Notes: generated by a model not told the origin, from the sequence alone. DNA of 64,000 nucleotides from Pseudomonadota bacterium (GCA_039818985.1 JBCBSU010000001.1:832367-896366), one strand, 5' to 3'; numbered from the stretch's first letter, positions 8,859 to 18,392 are shown. Made by a program: numbers and translations.

Positions 8859-11219
8859 TCACAGACGCCAGCCCAGCGATATGCCGATCACGCTTCTGTC
8901 GGTGCTGGTGAAACTGGGCTGATCATTGAGCGTTGGCGTCCCTGTGGCCGGATCAACCGTTGAAACCAGAGGCCGGGTGAGTGCGCGTTCGTTGAACAGA
9001 TTGTTGGCAAATATCGCGATCTCCCAATTGTCGCTGCGATAGCCGATGCGGCCATTGACCAGCATGATTGGATCACCCAGGTTTTCCGGGAGATTGGCAA
9101 CTTCGGAGAATTGCTCGGTCGAGAAGGCACCGTTGGCATTGACGAAAAACCCGCTGTCACTGGTGTAGTTGAAACCGAAGGACAGATTAAACTCGGGCGC
9201 GCCGGGGAAGGAATTTCCAGCGAGATTGGCGAATTGTGGGAAGTCCGGGTTGAGCGGATTGCCGTCTGCATCCTGCGCGAACGGGAAGTCAACAAATTCC
9301 GTGCTCAGCAGGCCAACCGAAGCGAACACGTCAAACTCCGGCACAATCTCAATCAACAGATCGATCTCCGCACCATAAAGCTCGGACTGGCCGGCATTCA
9401 GCGTTTGTGCCGAAAAGGGCAGACCGCTCGGATCGGGAATGGAAACCTGCTGGTCATCCCATGTGGAATAAAAGAAGTTGGCATTAAGCGTGATGCGCTG
9501 GTCCCAGAATTGCGAGCGGAACGCTATCTCATAATTGGTGAGAAATTCCGGTCCGAATTCGAGCAGCGTCGGCGTTGCACCCGGTGGGGCAAAGAACACA
9601 GCGCCGCCAGCCCGATAGCCGCGCGCGACGGTCGCGGCAATCGAGACATCATCGCTGATATTATAGGTGATTGCAGCGCGCGGGAGGAAAGCCTCAAAGT
9701 TGGTTTCGAGTGGCGGTTCACTGGTGACTGGAATAATATTCACACAGGGCAGTCCGCCAATAAAGGGGACCACGGGCGAGACAGTGCAAGTCGGTGGGTC
9801 GACGGTTACTGACCCTTGCAACCCGATGGACGAGAATGTCTCCCAGTCATAGCGTGCGCCGATATTGATCGTCCATTTGTCGCTGATATCCCAGTTGATA
9901 TCACCGAATATTGCGAAATTTTCCGTAGCGCTGCCCTGCAGAATCGCCAGATCGACTACTGAGTCAGGTGGGTCGACCGGTAGGCCAATCAATGAGAGTG
10001 GCGTTATAAATGATGTATCGCTGGTCGTGTTGGTGTCGAAATAATAGCCACCGATCCAGCCGGTGACATCACCATAGTTGAAATTGGCGCGCAGCTCGCC
10101 CGAATAGGTACGGTCGAAATTGTCGCCCGCGCCAGCAGGCGCAAAGTCGATGGTCCGATTGACATCCTCAACTGTCGCCAATGCGTTGATCGACCATGTA
10201 TCGGAAATGTCATAGCTGAGGTCAGCGATGCCACGGATCACTTCATTGAATTCGAGGCGAGATGCAGCAGGAAAGGTCTCGCTGCCAAAAATGTCGAAAT
10301 CGGCAAAAGCTGGATCATCGACTGGCACTGGGGACTGCAGAATATTGAACTGGCCGAAGCTGGTATCGGCATAGCTGGCGATCAGTTCGAGCCGCAGGCC
10401 TTCGGCGAATTCCGGTTCGAACAGCAGCTTGCCGCGCAAGGTCAGCGCCTCGATAAACTGCGCGCGTTGTCCGCTGGTCTGGTCAATGACGCCAAAATCA
10501 TTCTCGCGATAATCCGCAGCAATGCGGAATGCGACCTGATCCGAGACGATAGGCCCGGTCACCATGCCCGAAATCTGATAAGTATCCTGTGTGCCAACGA
10601 TACCGCGTACTCTGGCACCAAAATCATATTCGGGATCAGCGGTATTGATAACGACAGCACCGGACAGGGCATTGCGCCCTTGCACCGTCGATTGTGGTCC
10701 GCGCAATATCTCTACCTGCGCTACATCCCAAAGGTTGGATACACCCTGATTGGCGTTGAAGCTCGCTGGTGCTCCGTCAACATAAACCTGTGCTGTAGCT
10801 CCGGTGCCGGCATTGCCGACGCCACCAAGCTGGACGCCGCGAATGGACAATTGGTTGATAGCATCGCCGCCCAGGGTGGAGACATTGGCAGTACGCAACA
10901 AGGCATCACGCAGATCGAAAAGCGCCTGTTCCTCGATTGACTTTTCGGTGATGACGGCGACCGAGGCTTCGGTCTTCTGAATAGACTGGAAAGTTTTTGT
11001 GCCAGTTACGATCACCACATCATCGTCGTCTCTATCCCTGTCTTGAAGTGGTTCGGGTTCTTCGCTGTTGGTTTGCGCCAATGCCGTATCAAGTTCTTCA
11101 AGCGCGACCGCATCACTGGATGCAGTCTCAGCGTTCGCAGGTGACGCAGCGGCAATGATAGCAGCAATAGCCGTCCCACCCAGCCAGTGTGGCCGACTAG
11201 CCCACAAAGATTTGCTCAC
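8859..11219 (-). CDS. TonB-dependent outer-membrane receptor 3
   Basis: A 786-residue receptor that starts MSKSLWASRPHWLGG; its signal peptide ends near ANAE. An unusually acidic linker of about 35 residues containing RDRDDDD precedes the TonB-box-like segment VVIVTGTKT. The plug contains VEILRGPQSTVQGRNALSGA; the barrel ends LGWRL rather than with Phe but keeps the amphipathic last strand. It is first in the operon receptor 3, small membrane protein, orphan A, receptor 2. A Fur-box-like site lies 62 bases upstream. A ferric chelate is the likely substrate. Two structural receptors in one operon suggest related or sequential ligands; that is inference. Confidence 0.92.
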   Translation of the reverse strand: MSKSLWASRPHWLGGTAIAAIIAAASPANAETASSDAVALEELDTALAQTNSEEPEPLQDRDRDDDDVVIVTGTKTFQSIQKTEASVAVITEKSIEEQALFDLRDALLRTANVSTLGGDAINQLSIRGVQLGGVGNAGTGATAQVYVDGAPASFNANQGVSNLWDVAQVEILRGPQSTVQGRNALSGAVVINTADPEYDFGARVRGIVGTQDTYQISGMVTGPIVSDQVAFRIAADYRENDFGVIDQTSGQRAQFIEALTLRGKLLFEPEFAEGLRLELIASYADTSFGQFNILQSPVPVDDPAFADFDIFGSETFPAASRLEFNEVIRGIADLSYDISDTWSINALATVEDVNRTIDFAPAGAGDNFDRTYSGELRANFNYGDVTGWIGGYYFDTNTTSDTSFITPLSLIGLPVDPPDSVVDLAILQGSATENFAIFGDINWDISDKWTINIGARYDWETFSSIGLQGSVTVDPPTCTVSPVVPFIGGLPCVNIIPVTSEPPLETNFEAFLPRAAITYNISDDVSIAATVARGYRAGGAVFFAPPGATPTLLEFGPEFLTNYEIAFRSQFWDQRITLNANFFYSTWDDQQVSIPDPSGLPFSAQTLNAGQSELYGAEIDLLIEIVPEFDVFASVGLLSTEFVDFPFAQDADGNPLNPDFPQFANLAGNSFPGAPEFNLSFGFNYTSDSGFFVNANGAFSTEQFSEVANLPENLGDPIMLVNGRIGYRSDNWEIAIFANNLFNERALTRPLVSTVDPATGTPTLNDQPSFTSTDRSVIGISLGWRL

Positions 11220-11280
11220 AATTTCCCCCTCGTAATCTCGTCTCGTAATCCAGTTCCCATATTCTGGATTCGCCTTTCAC

Positions 11281-11304
11281 TAACGAGAATGAGTTGCATT
11301 AACA
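11281..11304 (-). promoter_or_regulatory. Fur-box-like site in the divergent promoter region
   Basis: The core taacgagaatgagttgca is nearly the same as the site at 5544-5567 (22 of 24 positions). It lies 62-85 bases upstream of receptor 3. It is also about 190 bases upstream of the divergent orphan gene at 11497, so one site may serve both directions. The rest of 11220-11496 is AT-rich and holds no gene that I can support. Confidence 0.6.
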
Positions 11305-11496
11305 ACTTATATTGAGATATTCTTGTCCTCCAGCGATGGCCAGACAGCAATTCCTAAAGTCCGAATATCTTGCAAAGCCTGTCATAAATTATTGATATAG
11401 AACAGAATATATAGATTTATCCGGGGATGCTTGACCTTACATGGAAAATATGAGAATAATTCGCATTAGCAATCACGCTCATGCAGATTTTGATCT

Positions 11497-12045
11497 ATGG
11501 CACGCAATACTGAAGCCAATCGCAGCGAAATCATTGTGCGCCTGTTCCGCTGCTGGTCGGCGGCGCGCAGCATGGGCTGCAATCCTCTGCCGGAAATGCA
11601 TAACGCCATTGCCTTTTTCAAACCGGCGCCGGAATTGGGCTCGGCCTGTGAAAGCCTGTTCTGCCTCACCGAGGCACTGCTTGGCCGCATCTTGGAGCCT
11701 GGCTATAGCTGCAGCCCCACTCTTTCGCGGGATGAGCGGGCGTTGTTGCTGTTGTTGCGCCTTACGCCTTCCGCCGGGCATATCCACACCAGCCGCGCCA
11801 TTCCGCATGGACTGCCAACAGCATTACAATGTGCCGCTTGGTCAGTGCTGCGTGCACTGGGCGATGTGCTGTCTCCCGATCCTGAAAACGCCGAGCTTTA
11901 TGTGAGCGCTGGCACCTGTCCTTTTGATACCGCGCTGCCCGCGCAGCCAGAGGTCTGCACATCACGACTTGCACGCGAAACAGGAAAAGTCATTCCGATA
12001 ACCCGGCCGTCTGGCATGACTGCGGATCAAGCACGAAATGGATGA
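11497..12045 (+). CDS. Orphan Cys-containing protein B
   Basis: A 182-residue product without a signal peptide, divergently transcribed from receptor 3 across the Fur-box region. Cysteines occur in FRCWSAARSMGC, ACESLFC, YSCSP, LQCAAW and GTCPF. The stretch SCSPTLSRDERALLLLL parallels FCYTTTYDEVLIVDLV of orphan protein A, and the helices before it also line up, which suggests a shared fold. I do not recognise the family. Its stop overlaps the start of the methyltransferase gene (ATGGATGA), implying translational coupling. Its place between the Fur-like box and the other cargo suggests an accessory or regulatory part in iron uptake; that is inference. Confidence 0.6.
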   Translation: MARNTEANRSEIIVRLFRCWSAARSMGCNPLPEMHNAIAFFKPAPELGSACESLFCLTEALLGRILEPGYSCSPTLSRDERALLLLLRLTPSAGHIHTSRAIPHGLPTALQCAAWSVLRALGDVLSPDPENAELYVSAGTCPFDTALPAQPEVCTSRLARETGKVIPITRPSGMTADQARNG

Positions 12046-12775
12046 CCCCGCTACACAGCCTGCAACAGGAGGCAGCGATGCTGCTTCTGGAAGAACTGCC
12101 ATCATCGGCGCGCAGAAGAGTCAGACGCCACTCGTGCCGCTGATCATTATCCTGTCCGCCATTGCTATTTATCTGTGGCGTAGCGATTTTGCGCCACGTT
12201 GGCCGATGATTATCGGCGCAGTGCTGATATTGGTCCAGATGTTTATCCGCGGCCCCTTCGCCAAAAAGGCTGGCTCTGTCACGGTTAGCCGCGACTATGT
12301 TTACCGCCTTGATCTGATCATCATGTTCGGGGTGTTTGTCACCATGGTTCTGTTACCAACAGCAAGGCTCGTAACGCCCTGGCTTGATACCTTTGATTAT
12401 CAGCTTGGATCAGCCAGCGCAGTGATGGGCGTGATTATCAGCATCTTTTCGCTCTGGCTGTTTTATCGCAGCCATGCAGATCTCGGCAAACAATGGTCGG
12501 CAACATTACAGATAGGCGAGGAACATCAGCTCGTCACCAATGGCGTCTATGCACGCATCCGCCACCCCATGTATAGCGCGCTCTGGCTCTATGCACTGGC
12601 ACAGCCTCTCTTGTTCCAGAACTGGATCGCCGGGCCGCCCGTGATACTGGTCTGGGCCATGCTCTATTTTAGTCGGCTGCCGCGCGAAGAGCGAATGATG
12701 GAAGAGCAATTCGGCAAGGGTTACGATGATTATCGCAAACATGCAGGGGCCTTGTGGCCCAGAATGAGGTCTTGA
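12038..12775 (+). CDS. ICMT-like methyltransferase family membrane protein
   Basis: A 245-residue integral membrane protein with about five helices (~30-46, 55-70, 90-108, 122-143 and 176-205). The C-terminal motif NGVYARIRHPMYSALWL, followed by EERMMEEQFGKGYDDYRKHA, is the S-adenosylmethionine-binding signature of the isoprenylcysteine carboxyl methyltransferase/PEMT fold. Bacterial members methylate small molecules or lipids; isoprenylated protein substrates are not expected. The start overlaps the upstream orphan gene by 8 bases. It sits on the island, so it could modify an imported or secreted chelator, but nothing in the sequence proves that. Confidence 0.8.
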   Translation: MDDPATQPATGGSDAASGRTAIIGAQKSQTPLVPLIIILSAIAIYLWRSDFAPRWPMIIGAVLILVQMFIRGPFAKKAGSVTVSRDYVYRLDLIIMFGVFVTMVLLPTARLVTPWLDTFDYQLGSASAVMGVIISIFSLWLFYRSHADLGKQWSATLQIGEEHQLVTNGVYARIRHPMYSALWLYALAQPLLFQNWIAGPPVILVWAMLYFSRLPREERMMEEQFGKGYDDYRKHAGALWPRMRS

Positions 12776-12802
12776 TTGTCGCAAAAAGGTGAGGGGGACG
12801 CT

Positions 12803-13513
12803 ATGGGGTATGTGCTGGACAGAGGCGGGACACCACTCGATCATATAGCGATTGGCGTTCCTGATACCGAGCGTGGCGTCGAAGAGCTAGGCGAGGTCTT
12901 GGGCTATAAACCGGTCTTGACGAAGCCTGAGCCGGATCAGTTTTATTGGAGTGGATCGTTGCCTCTGGGCGCCGGTCGCTTTTTGGAGATACTTGGACCG
13001 AATCCGGAATACCGGAAATTCAATCCGTTTATCGAGATAGTGCGTCGGCTGGAGCAGCCACAGCCGCTTTTCTGGTATGTGGCAACTGATAATTTTGCGC
13101 GTTTTGAAGCTGCGGCCAAGGCAGCCGGCGCTCCGGTCGAGCGAGTACAGACCGTTTCCCACGAGGTCCATGGGACTATAACGGATTATACGCGCGGTAT
13201 TATCGGTCCAGGCTTTTTAAGCGTTAGCCCGAATGTCATCGAATGGCGATCACGTTTCGCGGCGCTAACCGAAGGGGATGGCCCCGAGTTTGTTAGCCTT
13301 GAGCTGGCACACCCTGAGGCAGATCGGCTTAATAGTGCGTTTAAGGTGTTGGGGATCAATCAGCATGTAAGTAAAGGTCCGCACCGTATCGGCCTAAATC
13401 TCAATACACCAAAAGGACCGGTATCTTTCGCTGGGGACGGTCTGGAGTTGCGAGGGGTCACCGCCATGGCCCGCATGGCGGGCCTGTATTTTCGATGGCT
13501 TGCTAAACGTTGA
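12803..13513 (+). CDS. Glyoxalase-like (VOC superfamily) protein
   Basis: I chose the ATG at 12803 because of a GGTGAGGGGGA ribosome-binding site; the reading frame extends to a TTG at 12776 directly after the previous stop. The product has 236 residues. It opens with LDHIAIGVPDTERGVEELGEVLGYKP, a VOC-type beta-alpha-beta module with a potential metal-binding His. A second half-module contains VSLELAHPEADRLNSAFKVLG. This matches the Glyoxalase_3-like domain. The reaction is unknown; VOC proteins include dioxygenases, isomerases and glyoxalases. It is the last gene before the right island boundary. Confidence 0.75.
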   Translation: MGYVLDRGGTPLDHIAIGVPDTERGVEELGEVLGYKPVLTKPEPDQFYWSGSLPLGAGRFLEILGPNPEYRKFNPFIEIVRRLEQPQPLFWYVATDNFARFEAAAKAAGAPVERVQTVSHEVHGTITDYTRGIIGPGFLSVSPNVIEWRSRFAALTEGDGPEFVSLELAHPEADRLNSAFKVLGINQHVSKGPHRIGLNLNTPKGPVSFAGDGLELRGVTAMARMAGLYFRWLAKR

Positions 13514-13654
13514 GTGGTGGCAGACGACTTATAATCCTCTGATAATTAGCAAAGCCCTGTTCATCTATCGTAGTAGCCAGCTAGCCGCTTAATAGTCAGA
13601 AGTTGTAGTTCGATAAGGCACCTACTAGTTGATCACCCATAAGTCATTGAAAAG

Positions 13655-13731
<77 letters not shown>

Positions 13732-13838
13732 TTATCCACTTGGCGTTCCCGTTTCGGGGCTACCGATTCGTCGGGCAGAGCGGCGTAAATAGGCATTTTT
13801 GCGCCGATGAAAAGGGTTTTCTTTAATGGCGGCCCAAA

Positions 13839-14960
13839 TTAGCTGAAAGTGCTGGTGCCCGGTCGCTGCCGGAGCTGGCGGTCTATGGCCATCAGCATGC
13901 CGATGCAGATCATCACCGTCATCATCGACGATCCGCCATGGCTGAGAAAGGGCAGGGGAATGCCGACCACCGGGGCCAGACCCATCACCATCATCATGTT
14001 GATCGCGGCATAGAGGAAGATGGTCATGGTGAGGCCGCCGGCGAGGAGCTTGGTGAAGCGGTTCGGCGCATTGAACGACAGCCGCCAGCCCCAGCGCAGC
14101 AGCAGGAAATAGGCGAAGATCACCGCCAGCCCGCCGATCAGGCCCCATTCCTCGGCCATGGTGGCGAAGACGAAATCGGTATGGCCCTCGGGCAGATAGT
14201 CGAGATGGCTTTGCGAACCCTGGAGGAAGCCCTTGCCGTCAATGCCGCCCGATCCGATGGCGATTTTCGACTGGGTGATGTGATAGCCCGAGCCCAGCGG
14301 GTCATTCTCCGGGTTGAGAAAAGTGCTTACCCGGCGCTGCTGATAGGGTTCGAGCAGGAACAGATAGGCCAGTGGAATGGCGACGGCAGCGGCGGCACTG
14401 GCACCGACGAACAGCCGCATCGGCAGGCCGGCGAGAAAAGCCACGGTGACCGCGCCGATACAGATGGTGAGGGTGGTGCCAAGATCAGGCTGGAGCAACA
14501 CCAGTGCGGCGGGAAGCCCCATCATCACCAGTAGCGGCCAGATCGCGGCCCAGCCGCGGATCATGCCGCGCGGCAGGGTGGCGTAAAAGCGCGCCGTCAC
14601 CAGCACAATCCCCGGTTTCATCAATTCGGACGGCTGGATGCGCATAAAGCCGAGCTCCAGCCAGCGCTGGCTGCCGCCCCTGACCTGGCCGAGAATTTCC
14701 ACCCCCAACAGCATCAGCAGCAATATGACATAGACCGGCAGCGCGGAAAATCGGAACAGGCTTTCGGGCATATAGCTGATGACCAGCGCCATGATGAGAA
14801 ACACGGTAAAGCGCGCGGCGTGAAGCCCGGCCCATGGACTGACAGAGCCGCCCGCAGCCGAATAGAGGATCGCGAAGCCAAAGCCGCTTAACACCACCAG
14901 CAACAGTATGATGCCCCAGGGCTGGGCCCGGATCGGCTGGGGAATGATCGAGATGTCCAT
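13839..14960 (-). CDS. rodA: Peptidoglycan glycosyltransferase RodA (SEDS family)
   Basis: The 373-residue polytopic protein has about ten membrane helices and the SEDS features expected of RodA. These include the QPDLGT segment, where the catalytic-site Asp lies, plus GSGGIDGKGFLQGSQSHLDYLPEGHTDF and the C-terminal PLPFLSHGGSS. RodA polymerises lipid II into glycan strands during cell elongation and works as a pair with the class B transpeptidase encoded immediately upstream (2 bases apart). It is the last gene of mreB-mreC-mreD-mrdA-rodA. Length and motifs are normal for the family. Confidence 0.95.
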   Translation of the reverse strand: MDISIIPQPIRAQPWGIILLLVVLSGFGFAILYSAAGGSVSPWAGLHAARFTVFLIMALVISYMPESLFRFSALPVYVILLLMLLGVEILGQVRGGSQRWLELGFMRIQPSELMKPGIVLVTARFYATLPRGMIRGWAAIWPLLVMMGLPAALVLLQPDLGTTLTICIGAVTVAFLAGLPMRLFVGASAAAAVAIPLAYLFLLEPYQQRRVSTFLNPENDPLGSGYHITQSKIAIGSGGIDGKGFLQGSQSHLDYLPEGHTDFVFATMAEEWGLIGGLAVIFAYFLLLRWGWRLSFNAPNRFTKLLAGGLTMTIFLYAAINMMMVMGLAPVVGIPLPFLSHGGSSMMTVMICIGMLMAIDRQLRQRPGTSTFS

Positions 14961-14962
14961 GG

Positions 14963-16912
14963 CTATCCGGTCTCGTCGGTGCCATCGTCGCTATCGGCGG
15001 CGGTGCCCGCATTGCGTGCCTGAAAAGCGGCGAATTTGCGCGCTGCGCGCTGCTCGATGGTGCCGCCCCATTGCGCCTCCATCGCCTCGAGATCGGCCAG
15101 CGCGCGCTGGCGGTCATAGAGGAAGGTCATGACATCACGCGCCACCGGATAGGCGGCGCCCGAGCCGCCGCCGTGCTCGATGACCACCGAACAGGCGTAA
15201 CGCGGATTGTCATAGGGGGCGAAACAGACGAACAGGCCATGGTCGCGGAACTTCCACGGCACGTTGCGACCGTCGCCGCGTGAGAGGCTGACCACCTGGG
15301 CGGTCCCGGTCTTGCCAGCCAGTTCGACATTCTCGACCGGCAGCCGCGCGCGCCGGGCCGTGCCGGCACCATGGACGACATTGCGCATGCCAGCGCGCAC
15401 CACCTGCAGATGCTCCGGATCAACCTGCATCGCTGTTAGCGGCTTTCTGCGGCTGCTCACCAGCAGGTTCGGCACGAGCTTCTGGCCGCTGGCTATGCGT
15501 GCGGTCATCACCGCCAGTTGCAGGGGGTTGGTCAGCACATAGCCCTGACCGATCGAGGAATTGGCGGTGTCGGCACGGGTCCATTTCCGGTCATATTTGC
15601 GTTCAAGCCATACCGGGTCCGGCACGGTGCCGTAAAACTGGTTGGGCACGGGCAGGTCATATTCCTCGCCCAGGCCATGGTCGCGCATCATCGCCGCCAC
15701 CCGGTCCATGCCGACGCGCTGGGCCATTTTGTAGAAATAGGTGTCGCAGCTCTGGGCAATGGCCTTGTCCATATTCACCGTGCCATGATTGCTGTGACAG
15801 CGGAAAAAACGGTTGCCGACGCGCGTGCCGCCACCGCAGGAAATGGTTTCCTCAGGATCAATTCCGGCTTGCAGAAAGGCGAGGCAATTCATCGGCTTGA
15901 TGGTGGAGCCGGGCGGATAGAGGCCGAGCAACGACTTGTTGCGCAGCGGCACATGGTCGTCCTCGCGCAGCATGGCATATTCGTCGAAGCCGATACCGTC
16001 GGAAAAGCTGTTCGGATCGAAGCTCGGCATTGAAGCCAGGCACAATATATCGCCATTGCGGCAATCCATGACGATGACCGAGCCGGACTCTTCGCCCAGC
16101 CTCCGTGCGGCATAATGCTGCAGGTCGGAATCGATGGTCAGCTTGACCGGATCACCGGGCACGTCGTCGCGCTTGTCGAGATCGCGGACAACCCGTCCGC
16201 GGGCTGTGACTTCGACCCGGCGGGCACCCGGCTCACCGCGCAGCTCCTGCTCGAACTGCTTTTCCAGCCCGTCCTTGCCGATCTTGAAGCCCGGTGTGAT
16301 CAGCAGCGGATTGGGTTCGGCATCATATTCTTCGGCGCTGGCGGTACCGACATAGCCGACCAGATGGCCGACTGCGGCGCCGATGGGATATTGCCTGCTA
16401 AAGCCCTGAATCGGGGCGACGCCGGGCAGATCGGGCAGGCGGACGCTGACTGCGGCATAATCCTCCCAGCGCAGGCCCGAGGCGATTTCTACCGGCTGGA
16501 AACCGCGCGCCTGTTTCAGCTCGCTGCGGATGCGCGCCAGTTCACCATCGGGCAGGTTCAGCAGCAGCGCCAGTTCGTCCAATGTCCGGTCCTGATCGAG
16601 CAGCCGGTCGGGAATGACATCGACGCGAAAGTCGGCGCGGTTGCTGGCAATCGGCTTGCCGTTGCGATCAATAATCCAGCCACGGCGCGGCGGCACCAGC
16701 GTCAGATTGACACGGTTGCTCTCCGATAGCGTCTGGTAACGCTCATTCTCCGCCACCGCGATATAGGCCATGCGTCCGGCAAGCAGCAGGCCGATGGCAC
16801 CCTGGGCACCACCGATCAGCAGCGAGCGGCGGTTAAAGGTGATATTTTGCGATGCCGCCGAGATGATTCTGGGCGCATTGTTTTTGGACAGGCCGCCCCC
16901 AAAGCGTTTCAT
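14963..16912 (-). CDS. mrdA: Penicillin-binding protein 2 (elongation transpeptidase)
   Basis: A 649-residue class B PBP. An N-terminal cytoplasmic tail and one membrane helix (about 30-50) are followed by the PBP dimerisation/pedestal region. The transpeptidase domain carries the active-site triad motifs STIK (within YPPGSTIKPMN), SSIGQG in the SxN position, and KTG (AGKTGTAQV). It cross-links peptidoglycan made by RodA in the elongasome. The start overlaps the end of mreD by 4 bases. The tail after the domain (residues ~610-649) is Ala-rich and acidic and looks disordered. Confidence 0.95.
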   Translation of the reverse strand: MKRFGGGLSKNNAPRIISAASQNITFNRRSLLIGGAQGAIGLLLAGRMAYIAVAENERYQTLSESNRVNLTLVPPRRGWIIDRNGKPIASNRADFRVDVIPDRLLDQDRTLDELALLLNLPDGELARIRSELKQARGFQPVEIASGLRWEDYAAVSVRLPDLPGVAPIQGFSRQYPIGAAVGHLVGYVGTASAEEYDAEPNPLLITPGFKIGKDGLEKQFEQELRGEPGARRVEVTARGRVVRDLDKRDDVPGDPVKLTIDSDLQHYAARRLGEESGSVIVMDCRNGDILCLASMPSFDPNSFSDGIGFDEYAMLREDDHVPLRNKSLLGLYPPGSTIKPMNCLAFLQAGIDPEETISCGGGTRVGNRFFRCHSNHGTVNMDKAIAQSCDTYFYKMAQRVGMDRVAAMMRDHGLGEEYDLPVPNQFYGTVPDPVWLERKYDRKWTRADTANSSIGQGYVLTNPLQLAVMTARIASGQKLVPNLLVSSRRKPLTAMQVDPEHLQVVRAGMRNVVHGAGTARRARLPVENVELAGKTGTAQVVSLSRGDGRNVPWKFRDHGLFVCFAPYDNPRYACSVVIEHGGGSGAAYPVARDVMTFLYDRQRALADLEAMEAQWGGTIEQRAARKFAAFQARNAGTAADSDDGTDETG

Positions 16913-17427
16913 ACACGCTGCCTCCAGCCGTCAATCCGGGCGGTGAGGCGCACAATGAGCGGAAAAAGGATCATGGACAGCAAAATCTGTGGCAACAGGA
17001 AAACCGGCGCGATCGGGGCGCCGTTGACCATATTGATAACATAGCCCACGGCAATGGCGAAGAGGATCAACAGGTTGGCGATAATCCATTCCTGCCAGAA
17101 GCCGCGAAGCAGGAAGCGCTGATCGGCCAGATCAAGCAACACCATAGTCACCGACCAGATAAAGATAGCAGAGCCGAATGGCTGGCCGCTGAACAGATCA
17201 TCGGCGAGACCCAGCGGCGCACCGATCCATATCGGCCACAGGCCGGGGCGCAGCATCCGCCATGCGATCAGCAGCATAAAGCCGAACGGCGGCATCACCG
17301 GCATGGTGGCGATCAACGGCAGCAGCATCGGCAGCGCGCTGGAAATAATCACCGACAGCAGCGGATAGAGCCGGAGCTTCAGGCCCGATTTCTGGCGGTT
17401 GATCCGGGGTTCATAGCGCCGCGCCAT
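16909..17427 (-). CDS. mreD: Rod shape-determining protein MreD
   Basis: A 172-residue integral membrane protein with five to six predicted helices (e.g. LLSVIISSALPMLLPLIATM, FGFMLLIAWRML and LLILFAIAVGYVINM). MreD family members connect MreC and the MreB filament with the PBP2-RodA pair in the inner membrane. The gene starts on the last base of the mreC stop and overlaps mrdA by 4 bases, showing tight coupling. Sequence conservation in MreD is low, so identification rests on topology plus position in the operon, and together these are strong. Confidence 0.9.
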   Translation of the reverse strand: MARRYEPRINRQKSGLKLRLYPLLSVIISSALPMLLPLIATMPVMPPFGFMLLIAWRMLRPGLWPIWIGAPLGLADDLFSGQPFGSAIFIWSVTMVLLDLADQRFLLRGFWQEWIIANLLILFAIAVGYVINMVNGAPIAPVFLLPQILLSMILFPLIVRLTARIDGWRQRV

Positions 17428-18392
17428 TATTCGCTCTGGCCGACGCCATCGGCGACGGGATTTTGGGGGCTGCCATTGCCGGAGGTGGTTTCTTCTGCAT
17501 CGTCATTATCGGCAGAGGCAGGGGTTTCACCGCCATCGGCATCGACAATATCGGGCAGATAGACCCGCTGCACCATGACGAAGTCGGCGGCTGCCGGATC
17601 GCTGAGCAGGGTCGCCAGCGCGCCGTCACTGGTGGTCTTGCGGATCACCGCCACCGGGATATTGGGGCGATAAAGGCCGCCACTGCCCGAAGTTACCAAT
17701 ATGTCACCCTGTTCGAATGGATTGACCCCGACATTGATCAGTCGGATGGCGATATCGCCATTGCCCAGCCCCTCGGTAAAGGCGACGACGCCATCGCTGG
17801 CACGTTTTACCGGCACCACATTGCGCGGGTCTGTGAGCAGGAGCACCCGCGCTGTATTGGGGGTGGTCTCGATCACCCGGCCGATGAGACCTTTGGGTGA
17901 GCGCACCGGCTGGCCGCGTTCGACGCCCTGACGTGATCCGGCGCCCATGGTGGCATAGCGCCGACTGCTTGTGGCCGAGGAACTGATCAGTCGTGCCAGT
18001 GTCACCGGTTCGGGTTCGGATTCGAGCAGGTCGAGCAGCCTGCGCAGCCGCTGGTTCTCCTGTTTCAGTGCGCGTGCCTCGACCAGCTGGTTGCGCGTGT
18101 CTTCAAGCTCGCGTTGCAGCGCGGCATTTTTCGATCCGGCATCGAAATAGGCGGCGATTTCCTGCCAGCTATTGCGGCTGCCCGAGCTGGCACTGGCCAG
18201 GGTTCCGGAGACGGGTGCCGTGGCTTCGGACGCGGCGCCGCGCAACACCGAGAAACCGGTTGGATCGACATAGGACAGGACCAGCAGGAATAGCCCGGTA
18301 AAGCCGCCTAAAATGGCGAGCACATAGCCGGTAAAGGCACGGTAATGGGCCTTGCGGTTAAAGCCGAGACGCCGTTTGTCGGGCGTCGCCAT
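17427..18392 (-). CDS. mreC: Rod shape-determining protein MreC
   Basis: The start is the ATG at 18392, preceded by AAGGAG; an upstream in-frame ATG at 18431 has no such site. The product has 321 residues: a short basic cytoplasmic tail, one membrane helix (about 20-42), a coiled coil (about 75-120, with ELEDTRNQLVEARALKQENQRLRRLLDL), then the MreC beta domain with GLIGRVIETTPNTARVLLLTD and VTSGSGGLYRPNIPVAVI. The C-terminus is an acidic, Asn/Asp/Glu-rich disordered tail. MreC scaffolds the elongation machinery in the periplasm and activates PBP2. Confidence 0.94.
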   Translation of the reverse strand: MATPDKRRLGFNRKAHYRAFTGYVLAILGGFTGLFLLVLSYVDPTGFSVLRGAASEATAPVSGTLASASSGSRNSWQEIAAYFDAGSKNAALQRELEDTRNQLVEARALKQENQRLRRLLDLLESEPEPVTLARLISSSATSSRRYATMGAGSRQGVERGQPVRSPKGLIGRVIETTPNTARVLLLTDPRNVVPVKRASDGVVAFTEGLGNGDIAIRLINVGVNPFEQGDILVTSGSGGLYRPNIPVAVIRKTTSDGALATLLSDPAAADFVMVQRVYLPDIVDADGGETPASADNDDAEETTSGNGSPQNPVADGVGQSE

